This document shows positions 23,040 to 32,645 of a DNA stretch of 64,000 bases, in pieces (the first letter of the stretch is position 1; the number at the start of each line of letters is the position of its first letter). A program made the position numbers and the translations under genes. The DNA is from Isoetes taiwanensis (taxonomy: Eukaryota; Streptophyta; Lycopodiopsida; Isoetales; Isoetaceae). The stretch is taken from assembly GCA_021234155.1 (NCBI GenBank), contig JAJEKV010000018.1, forward strand, positions 14,516,925 to 14,580,924. The letters are read 5' to 3'. The notes under the pieces were generated by a model. That model worked only from the letters and a program-made list of their open reading frames with translations, did not search any database and was not told where the DNA came from.

Positions 23040-23057
23040 ATCTCGGTAGAACCTCCA
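23040..23057 (-). other. Primer-binding site of element A, tRNA-Gln type
   Basis: On the minus strand, three bases after the 5' LTR, the sequence is TGGAGGTTCTACCGAGAT. Its complement ends in CCA and fits the 3' 18 bases expected for a tRNA-Gln (T-stem and TAGAACC acceptor strand). It is the cleaner of the two PBS copies in the window. Confidence 0.72.
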
Positions 23058-23060
23058 AAA

Positions 23061-24971
23061 TGTTGACCCTAAACCTGGCTTAAGGATCAACCACAAGGAA
23101 CCAACTTGAGCTTTCACTCAAATTGGGGTTAGAACCTCCAGATCACTTAAGGTGATCAATCTATGCAAGCAAATTTCAATGATAAGTCCAAAAACTTGAA
23201 GTTTTGTACCTTTCCCATTTCCAGAAATTGACACCTTTGTCAAAACAGTTGTGGTATTGATATGCAAATCGATTTTTTGAGTCAACCACTGTAGACTTAG
23301 TCAGAAAAGATGTAGGTACTCAATGGTAAAGCTTCTGACCAAGTCAGAAATATAGTTTGTGAGTTATTCGAGCTCAAAGTGCAGTCAAAATTTGGTCAAT
23401 AGCAAACCAAAATCTGAAAAACAAAGGATCGAGATTGGAATTTTGAGTTGCCGACGAGTTGTTGAGAATCTCCAAAGCAAATGTGCTTTAATGGTGATAA
23501 GGAATCTAGGCAAATGGTCAGATTGTCATCCGATAAGCAAAAGTAATTTTGTGGACTGGATTTGGCAAAATACAATCAAGAATAGTCAAAACAGAGTGCA
23601 AAAATTTCTACCTCAAGTTGTGAGTGGGATTTTTTGGATTTTTTAAGGCATATAGGTTCCAGATGCTTCAAGGATTGATGGCAAATGGGTCAAAGATAAT
23701 CAAAAGTACTCAGGGATTTTCTATAAAATTTTGAACAGAGGAAAAATTGTAAAGGATCATAACAGATAATTTCTTCAGATAGGCATCAAATTTCATTGAT
23801 AGGAATGTAAATCAATCATAATAATGTTGGATAATAATAATTCAAGACTTCAAAATCAACTTCAGTCAATAAAAAGTTTCAATAGATAATTTCCAACCAA
23901 ATCTCTTGTGACTTGATCGGGAGTACTCAGAGACTTCCAAAATCCTTCCACCATGCTCAAAGAATGATCACAAAGAAGGTTTGTACGCTTCGGGCCTTCA
24001 AGAAAATCCTTTGTCGAATCCCCCATGTTTTTATCTTAGTTTTCAAATGTTTGCTTAATCTTAGCCTTGATTGATGGGTTTATTCGGTTCATAAAGAGTG
24101 GGAAGGTCAAAATAGGTAGATTCCGAGGGCTCTCGTGCCAAATCCGCAAGATTCGAGGTGGAAGCAAAATTTAGGGTTCTTGGTCAGATTTTCTCGAAAT
24201 AGCTTATACGATTTCAGTATTTTTTGCCCGTATATCCATGGAATATGTCAGTATTTTTTATTTTTGCAAAGCTAGGCCATGGTTTTAAAAGGTCACTTAT
24301 AGAAAATTGAAGAGGTGGATCACTTTTAGCAATGGCAACCCTAATTTTTCTTTGGGAATATGCTAAGTCCTTGGGCATAATGGTCAAGAATATTCCATAA
24401 AGTATACAAGTGGCATGGCATAATGGTAAGGACTTGCAAAAGGGTCTTGGCTAGGGAAATTTGCAAAACAAATGTCATATGAAGTGAGAAAGTATAGAGG
24501 CAATGGGGAATGTGGATGTAATGGAGAAAGGAAAATTTGGGTAAGGCAAAATAAGGTAGGCAAGGGTAAACAAAAAGGAGGGTATGGGTGTGGGAAGAAA
24601 TGGCTAGAAAATCTCAATGGATAGAGATGGAATATGAACAATGATTGGATGAGAATGGCTAAGGGATAAAATCAAGCACCATGGGGTCTTCCAAACTCTT
24701 TGACTTCCAATCTTCAAAAAATGTCTTCCAAACTTCATAACCCAGAATCTTCTAGAGCATACTTTTTGACTAAGCATTTTGACCTCAAATAAAGTACCTC
24801 ATGCAAATTTGAACCTCGAGCACTTGTTGACCTGAAGAAGGAACATCCTTTGACCTCCATATCAATGTTAAATGCCAAGGGTCTTCCAAACTTTGACCTA
24901 GTCTTCTAAAGTAAATTGACCTAGTTTGAATGCATAGACCACAATTAGCATGTTGCCCTTTGGGGGCAACA
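23061..24971 (-). repeat. LTR-I, 5' LTR of element A
   Basis: The LTR is 1911 bases, ends GGGTCAACA at 23061 and begins with the terminal hairpin at 24951-24971. Differences from the 3' LTR are mostly one- or two-base indels. At 24972 the sequence turns directly into plus-strand gag of element B. Confidence 0.93.
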
Positions 24972-25905
24972 CTCCTTCATTAAAGGCTTATCTTCCAGAC
25001 CAGAAATTCACAGGAAGCTTATCAAGATTCAAGCTGCAGAAGGTGTTGATTCCATCTACAAAGTTTTTGCCAAGACCACTGAATTGACCAAAATGTTTTC
25101 TATTCTACCAGAAAAACACTATAGCTTTCATCATGATCCTTTTTACCCTGATGCCACTGATGGTCATTATGAATCTCCCCATTCTGTCCCTATTTATGCT
25201 GTGCATAAAGAGAAGAAAAAAGAAGAAGCTGATTCTCAGATTTTAGAAGTCAAGGCAGACCTGACAAAGGTGACTGAGGCTTTAGCAGAGGTGACCAAAC
25301 AACTTGTGGAGCTCAAGGCAAGCAGGGCAGGTAGAACTTACCCTGAATGTATTCATTGCAATAGAACTTCACATCCAGCTGACATTTGTTATTGGCAAAT
25401 ATGTCCTAAATGTAAAAAGAAAGGTCACTTTGGTAGGGAATGTCCAGTCTGTGCTTTTTGCAATGAAATTGGCCATACTGACCTCAGATGCACTGTTAAA
25501 GAATATTTTGCCAAGCAAGAGAGGGAAAAGAAGTTTGAGGCAACTCCCCATGTAAGATTTGCAGAGCCTACTAGCTCTATAAGGTTTGTACAAGCTACAG
25601 AGATGCCAAAGACTGAAGAAGTGATGGTGGTACAAACCAGAAGTATGGAAGATTCCCATAAACCTGCTGAGCCTACCAAGTTTGTTCCAGAGCATTTTAG
25701 GAGATCAGCACTGCCACCACCACCTGTTATAGAGGCCCCTCCTCAAGAAATAGCTCCACCTCCCCAACAAAAATATGGTAAGAAAGATCATGACCTTGAT
25801 GAGTTGGATGTTTTACTAAAAAATTCTAAAGTAAGTGTGGACTTATTTACATTGTTAAAAATTGCACCGGTTATAGGAAAAGTTACTACAACAAACTACT
25901 TTTAG
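24972..25905 (+). pseudogene. gag 3' half of element B with three zinc knuckles
   Basis: The frame is open from 24972 to 25905. It encodes SFIKGL, the capsid end ELTKMFSILPEKHYSFHHD, a short heptad-like stretch (EVKADLTKVTEALAEVTKQL), then three CX2CX4HX4C knuckles: CIHCNRTSHPADIC (25348-25389), CPKCKKKGHFGREC (25402-25443) and CAFCNEIGHTDLRC (25450-25491). A Pro-rich linker and the start of the protease region (DELDVLLKNSKVSVDLFTLL) follow before a frameshift near 25870. The knuckles would bind genomic RNA. Three in a row is unusual for a Ty3-type Gag. Confidence 0.88.
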
Positions 25906-26930
25906 TGAAGCAAGCTTGTGTAGGTGTTGCTAATGCCACTAATCTTATTCTCGCCCAAAATGAAGAGGATCCGTGTGCCTTTATGTGCTCAAAGAACTCT
26001 AGGAGGTTATTCTTTTTTCCAATGTGTTGTTAGATGGAGGCTCACCTTTGAATATCATGCCATATCATGTTATGAAAAATGTGGACTCGAGATAGATAAA
26101 AGGTCATCCGTCTTGTTAAAATCTTTTTTCTAATGCTAAGATAGCACCAGCTTGGAATTGTGACCAAGGTCCCCTGCTAACACCGAAGGTATTGTTGTAG
26201 CTGCCAATTTTGTTGTTGTTGCTTTTGAAGATCTAGGAGAAGATACGCACATATATGATCTCTTGCTGGGAAGGAGGTGGATGGCTACAGTTGATGCTAG
26301 GCCAATCTGGTCTGAAGGGAGATGCACCATTTCAAATGGCACTCAAGTGGCCACAATCTACAATCAAGATGGTTCTTATGGCTTTAATGACGAGGTACAT
26401 TTTATCAAAGAAATGCTTATAGAAGAACCACTAGGATCATATAGTCTAGCAACTCCTAGCACCAAGAAAATTGAGTTGATCCCTTTAATTAGAGAGTGTG
26501 CACTACCCTCCTAAGATGGCGTAAGAGGTTGTTTATGGTTTGATGGAGGAATATCAAAGAAATTGAATGTAGCTTCATCCGCAGCCTATATTAAAAGATA
26601 CCGCCAATAAACTTTTTGGCCAAGGTAGGAAGAATTTTTCCCCAAATAACTTCTAATGCAGCAGAATACAAGGCTTTGATTGCAGGTCTCCAAGAAGCTA
26701 GAGCTATGGATATTTCAATTATACATATCTATGGGGATTCACAATTAGTTTGCAGACAGGTAAATGGTGAATATCAAGCCAAGAATGCTGATATGGAGCC
26801 CGTGAGAAACCAGGTAATGGGAATGCTTGCTCATTTTACCTCTTGGGAAATTACTCATATCCCAAGGGAGCGTAATTGGGAAGCCGATGCTTTGTGCGTA
26901 GATACTCGATGACTTATTTATCCGAGGGAG
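25906..26930 (+). pseudogene. Protease and aRH of element B
   Basis: The protease is spread over two frames: the nucleotides for LLDGGSPLNIMPYHVM are at about 26028-26075, and LLGRRWMATVDARPIWSEGR is open at 26263-26322. The linker carries FIKEMLIEEPLGSYSLATPS and stops at a TAA near 26512. The aRH follows in other frames with LWFDGGISKKLN (about 26538), SNAAEYKALIAGLQEARAMD (26655-26715), IYGDSQLVCRQVNGEYQAKN and HIPRERNWEADALC (about 26900). All four acidic positions are still encoded. The gene is disabled by indels. Confidence 0.83.
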
Positions 26931-28470
26931 CTATACCAGAGGAATATTTCATGAGGATGAGGCTAAGGAGCTCTGTCCCATCCTAGTTATAAATGCATCC
27001 CAGAAAAGGCAATCAATGAAGTTATAATCAACAAGCATGGCCAGAAAGAACTCTGTTTGTGGGAGATCTTTTGACACACAAAAATAAGGAAGAGATCAAT
27101 AAATTCTTTGAAGAGAGAAGTGATGTGTTTGCTTGGGATTATTCTGAGCTTATTGGTATCAAAGAGGAGGTATGTCAATTTGAAATTAAAATTAAGGAGG
27201 GCTGCAAGCCTGCTTTTCCGTGGTTAAGAAGAATAAATGCTTCACTTTTAGATCTAATCAAAGATGAATTGCATAAGATGTTGGATGCAGTGTCATTGTA
27301 GAGATCATCAACCCCGAATGGGTATCCCGCATTGTTCCAAAGGGAAAAAGAATGGAACTTTGAGAATTTGCATAGATTATCGAGATTTGAACAAAGCCAC
27401 TATAAAAGATTGTTATCCCTTGCCTTTTTGGAAGAAATTCTATATGTCAAGCAGGAAAAGACATGTACTCATTTTTGGATGGTTTTTCGTGGTTCAACCA
27501 GATTAGTATCAAAGAGGAAGACCAGCCAAAGACTTCATTTATCACTCCCCTGGGGTACTTATGCTATGAAAAGAATGCCATTTGGCCTAATGAATGCTCC
27601 AGCTACCTTCCAAAGAGCAATGGATGTCATTTTCAAAACCATGGTCACTGAATAATTTAGAGTGTATCCGGATGACCTTTGCTTGGGTTCTCATGCTAAT
27701 AATCATGTGGAATTGCTTGCAAAAAATCTGTTCTCTATGCAGACTTCAGAGTCAATCTAAATCCAAAAAATGCATCTTTTTGCATCCAAAGGACAACTCT
27801 TGGGACATGAGGTATCCAAACAAGGTATTCAAGTTGCTCAAGATAAAGTTGAAGCTCTCAAAAACCGGTACCTCCCAAGAATTTGAAGCAGGTTAAGAGT
27901 TTCATTGGTATGACAAGTTTCCTTAGGATGTATATCCCAAATTTTGCTCATATCTTAAGTCCTATCTCTAAGTTGACCAGATAGGAAAGTTTTCTAAATC
28001 AAAGCAAGCACATACCTATCACATGGACCCCAGAGTGCCAAGAAGCTTTTGACTTTCTTATTTTATCCATATGTGAAGCTACTCTTTAAAAAAGCCGATT
28101 TGAGCCTCGCCATTTGAGGTTTATATCATCGTACTAAAAAGGCTATAGGTTTAGCCATTTTTTGATAAGCACACCATAGTTTTTGCAAGCAAGCAATGGT
28201 CTCGCTTCTTGAAGAAAGATATACTAGAATAGAAAAAAAGTGTCTGCCGCTCTCATGTTCCTCATCAATAGGCAGGCATCTACTTCAAAAGCCAAGTTCA
28301 AGTTCATATGAAGCAAAATCCAATGGGATTGCTATTTGGTAAAGCAACTAATAAACCAAAGATCCGAGAGGTGGGCTTGTAAGTTGCAAAGTTATGATAT
28401 TTCTGAAAAGAGTTGCACTTGACACGAAATCCTAGCCTCTACTTGCCTTATATATTTTTTTGATCATGAG
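26931..28470 (+). pseudogene. RT and degenerate RNase H of element B
   Basis: Blocks in order are DVFAWDYSELIGIKEEVCQF (27120-27180), [19 protein letters not shown] (to 27290), [20 protein letters not shown] (27358-27417), MKRMPFGLMNAPATFQRAMD (27567-27626), a damaged YLDD at about 27662-27676 (the fragment reads in two frames), LLGHEV (about 27798), and KSFIGMTSFLRMYIPNFAHI (27895-27955). The RNase H region (28080-28440) again lacks the TDAS and TDH acids. Frameshifts are dense in this part, more so than in E1. Confidence 0.83.
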
Positions 28471-29815
28471 GATGAAATGAATATTACCGACACTTCGCTT
28501 GCAAAGAGCACATTTGGAAGTAACTCGGGAGGTCAAGCCCAAGGAGGATGGCAAAGAACCTATTAGGGATTTTTTGCAATATGGATTCACTTCTCCAAAC
28601 CTCACCCAAGTCAAAAGAAGACTTAAAGACAAGTGCATAATTCAAGCTGATAGAAAATATCCTATGCAAAGTCAACAGGATGGAATCTTGTCCGAGGTGT
28701 GTAAGTGAAGAAGAATCACCTTTGATAATTAAAGAGATGCACAAAGGTATCTGGGGGGACATTTTGCCGGGATACCACCGCAAAAAAAGATTCTCGTGTC
28801 CGATATTATTGGCCTACTGCTTTTTAGAGATTGCTATGAGGTTATAAAAACTTGCCATCAATGTCAAATTTTTAGTAAAAGAATTTTATTGCCACCCGCC
28901 TTTAAATCCTATCATATCTCCGTGACCTTTTCAAATCTGGGGCTAGATTATATTGGTCCTATTAATCCTTCCTCCTGCAGGTCAACATCAACATATTATT
29001 GTGGCTACAGATTATTTCACTAAGTGGGCGTGAGGCTATACCTTTGAGACAAGCTAATGCCCTCACAACTGCAAGGTTTTACATGAATTTATTTGCTCCG
29101 TGTTTGGTATTCCCTTCCGATACATTCTGATAGAGGTACCCCTTTGTTAATGAAGTCATTGCTAATTTGTTGAGCATTTTGAAGGTCAAGCACACCAAAA
29201 GTTCTTCATATTATCCTCGTGGGAATGGGCAAGTCAAGCTACTAACAAAGTATTGAAAAATATCTTGCGTAAAAAACAAAGGAGATCAACAAAAAGGATT
29301 GGCATATCAAAATAGTAGACGCCTTTTGGCTTATAGAGTCACTATCAAAACAAATTTTACAAATCACACACCTTCAATTTGGTTTATGGTATAGAGGCAG
29401 CTTCTACCAAGAGAACTCGAATTACCTTTCTTTGAGATTAGCTCACAAATTGTGTTTACCTTTTGAACATGCTCTACAGAAAGACCGGATGCCCCGCGCT
29501 ACATTTGGATGAGTACGTAATGGAAGCCGAGAACACAAACTTGTTGAAAAAGGCTAAAGATCCGGGTCGCATTCAAGGCCGCACACAAAATACAAGGCAC
29601 TTTTAAAAGGGAGCTTGTTCTCAAATGGAACAAGTCAAAGGAGGATTCACCGCAAATTTGACAACATTTGGGAAGGGCCCTTTGTAGTGTTGGATCCCGC
29701 AGTACTAATTCTTATTGGTTACGTGAAGTTGCTTCGTGGATGCCATTGCCAAATCCTATCAACATCTTGCACCTGAAGGTATTGGGACCAGCATGCTTGC
29801 TTGTCCCTCTTCTTT
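28471..29815 (+). pseudogene. Integrase of element B
   Basis: The zinc-binding part is scattered over frames at 28730-28880 (CHQCQIF is clear). LGLDYIGPINPSS with the first Asp is at about 28940-28980, the second-Asp DRGTP near 29130, and the GNGQ-motif near 29220 is damaged. The GPF/Y tail with PNPINILHLK lies at 29740-29780. It matches A and E1 block by block. No chromodomain follows. Confidence 0.82.
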
Positions 29816-30725
29816 CATTAAAAGGTTTAGAGATTTATAGTAGGTTTAAAGTAGTTAAATCAGTTGATTTTTAAGCACATTATTTCAAAGAGGGTAGAAC
29901 AGCTTTGACTTTGAGCACATTACTCTAATAGAATTTGGTTCATATTCCTAGGTTGATCTCGATCGTAATAGTGCAAATGATCTCAAGAACAGGGTTGATA
30001 CTAATAATTACCAAGTGTCATATGCAGAGCATCCTTCTTCCATCTTTATTCACCGCCCCTAAGCATTCCTACCATCCATCCAAAATTCTTATTCTTGTTT
30101 TTCCATACCTTAACAAGCACTCGCAAAAATCACCTTCACCATCATAGCAGAGTTGCAAGGGTTTGAGACTAATTGGTTTATGTGTTTCCATGATGTGCAC
30201 TCTTCTTCCATATTTTTTCATCCGCCTTAAGTAGCCCTACCTCCCATTTGAACTCCTTATTCTTATTCTCATTCCCTAAAGAAGAAAAGCACTCTGCAAT
30301 TCATCTTTACCATCACAAACAGAGTTGCACTTGTTGAAGATTAGAGGAAGACATATTTTCTTGTTTTGGCGAAGTTTCAAGCACTTGCACACTCACCCAT
30401 TTCCATTTTACCACCACCTCACCATATACACACACTCATTTTCTTTTCACTACTTATTCCATTCACAATCATTCCACCACCCTTCTTATGCCTTTTTATC
30501 CATATTATTCCCTCACCACATCCATACTTCCATACTCACACTCACTTCCACCTTTTTCTATCTATATTATTTCATCACCACATTCATACTCACTTCATCT
30601 CCACTTACATCTCACACTCTCATATCTCCACTTGGATACATTGGCACAAAGTTGAAGACCCCCTAGTTATCCATTTTGACATCACATGGCTGAGGGGACC
30701 AGCCTTTTTCTTGTTTTTATTTAGA
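29816..30725 (+). other. Element B 3' UTR
   Basis: C/T-rich non-coding sequence, the reverse complement of 16714-17639. The pre-LTR motif TTTTCTTGTTTTGGCGAAG occurs at about 30355 and a damaged copy stands beside the LTR. The GGCTG...CAGCC hairpin is at 30688-30704. Confidence 0.68.
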
Positions 30726-32645
30726 TGTTGCCCCCAAAGGGCAACATGCTAATTGTGGTCTATGCATTCAAACTAGGTCAAATTACTTTAGAAGACTAGG
30801 TCAAAGTTTGGAAGACTCTTGGCATTTAACATTGATATGGAGGTCAAAGGATGTTCCTTCTTCAGGTCAACAAGTGCTCGAGGTTCAAATTTACATGAGG
30901 TACTTTATTTGAGGTCAAAATGCTTAGTCGAAAAGTATGCTCTAGAAGATTCTGGGTTATGAAGTTTGGAAGACATTTTTTGAAGATTGGAAGTCAAAGA
31001 GTTTGGAAGACCCCATGGTGCTTGATTTTATCCCCTAGCCATTCTCATCCAATCATTGTTCATATTCTATCTCTATCCATTGAGATTTTCTAGCCATTTC
31101 TTCCCACACCCATACCCTCCTTTTTGTTTACTCTTGCCTACCTCATTTTGCCTTACCCAAATTTCCCTTTCTCCATTACATCCACATTCCCCCATTGCCT
31201 CTATACTTTCCCACTTCATATGACATTTGTTTTTGCAAATTTCCCTAGCCAAGACCCTTTTGCAATTCCTTTACCATTATGCCATGCCACTTGTATACTT
31301 TATGGAATATTCTTGACCATTATGCCCAAGGACTTAGCATATTCCCAAAGAAAAATTAGGGTTGCCATTGCTAAAGTGATCCACCTCTTCAATTTTCTAT
31401 AAGTGACCTTTTAAAACCATGGCCTAGCTTTGCAAAAATAAAAAATACAGCATATTCCATGGATATACGGGCAAAAAATACGAAATCGTATCGCGCTATT
31501 TCTGAGAAAATACAGCCAAGAACCCTAAATTTCTGCTTCCACCTCGAATCTCGCCGGATTTGACACCAGAGCCCTCGGAACCTACCTATTTTGACCTTCC
31601 CACTCTTTATGAACCGAATAAACCCATCAATCAAGGCTAAGATTAAGCAAACATTTGAAAACTAAGATAAAAACATGGGATTCGACAAAAGAATTTTCTT
31701 GAAGGCCCAGAAGCGTACAAACCTTACTGTGATCATTGCTGAGCATGACTGAAAGGATTTTGGAAGTCTCTGAGTACTCCCCGATCAAGTCACAAGAGAT
31801 TTGGTTGGAAATTATCTATTGAAACTTTTTATTGACCTGAAGTTGATTTTGAAGTACTGAATTATTATTATCCAACATTATTATGATTGATTTACATTCC
31901 TATCAATGAAATTTGATGCCTATCTGAAGAAATTATCTCTGTTATGATCCTTTACAATTTTTCCTCTGTTCAAAATTTTACAGAAAATCCCCGAGTACTT
32001 TTGATTACCTTTGATTCATTTGCCATCAATCCTTGAAGCATCCGAACCTATATGTCTTGAAAAATCCAAAAATCCCACTCACAACTTGAGTTAGAAATTT
32101 TTGCACTCTGCTTTGATTATTCTTGACCAGATTTTGCCAAATCCAAATACAAAAAATTACTTTTGCTTATCCAGATGACAATCTGACCATTTGCCTAGAT
32201 TCCTTATCATCCTTAAAGCACATTTGCTTTGGAGATTCTCAACAACTCGTCCCGGCAACTCCAAAATCCCAATCTCGATCATCATTGCTTTCAGATTTGA
32301 CTGCTATTGACCAAATTTTGATCGCACTTTGAGCTCGAATAACTCACAAACTATGTTTCTGACTTGGTCAGAAGCTTTACCATTGAGTACCTACATCTTT
32401 TCTGACTAAGTCTACAGTGGTTGACTCAAAAAATCGATTTGCATATCAATACCATAACTGTTTTGACAAAGGTGTCAATTTCTGGAAATGGGAAAGGTAC
32501 AAAACTTCAAGTTTTTGGACTTTTCATTGAAATTTGCTTGCATAGATTGATCACCTTAAGTGATCTGGAGGTTCTAACCCCAATTTGAGTGAAAGCTCAA
32601 GTTGGTTCCTTGTGGTTGATCCTTAAGCCAGGTTTAGGGTCAACA
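30726..32645 (+). repeat. LTR-I, 3' LTR of element B
   Basis: The LTR is 1920 bases, begins with the TGTTGCCC...GGGCAACA hairpin (30726-30746) and ends GGGTCAACA at 32645. It matches both LTRs of A in reverse complement. It keeps intact CTG and CAG triplets where the A copies show odd changes. Confidence 0.93.

Larger units (their letters stand above)
14797..24971 (-). mobile_element. Element A: complete-structure LTR-I Ty3/gypsy element, minus strand
   Basis: Two LTRs in the same orientation (23061-24971 5', 14797-16713 3') flank a PBS, gag, protease, aRH, RT, dead RNase H, integrase and UTR. The LTRs differ mainly by small indels, so the insertion looks recent. The flanking bases (GCATC on the left, CTCCT on the right) are not a target duplication. 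The coding part is broken by many single-base indels, several at CAG/CTG sites, some of which may be sequence errors rather than real decay. Confidence 0.9.
14797..32645. repeat. Large inverted repeat formed by elements A and B
   Basis: Arms 14797-22515 and 24972-32645 are about 7.7 kb each and nearly reverse complements of one another. The unpaired centre (22516-24971) holds the first part of A gag, its PBS and its 5' LTR. Both outer ends are LTR ends (TGTTGACCC and GGGTCAACA). Such a layout can arise from two insertions in opposite sense, from inverted duplication, or from a foldback error in sequencing or assembly. Confidence 0.85.
24972..32645 (+). mobile_element. Element B: LTR-I element, plus strand, starting inside gag
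   Basis: B runs from mid-gag through protease, aRH, RT, dead RNase H, integrase and UTR to a full 3' LTR ending at 32645. It is nearly the reverse complement of 14797-22515 in element A. It lacks a 5' LTR of its own; the 5' LTR of A stands in its place. The family-II gag half at 14281-14796 would fit its 5' end by position, but its 3' LTR is LTR-I, so that join would be a chimera. Confidence 0.87.
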
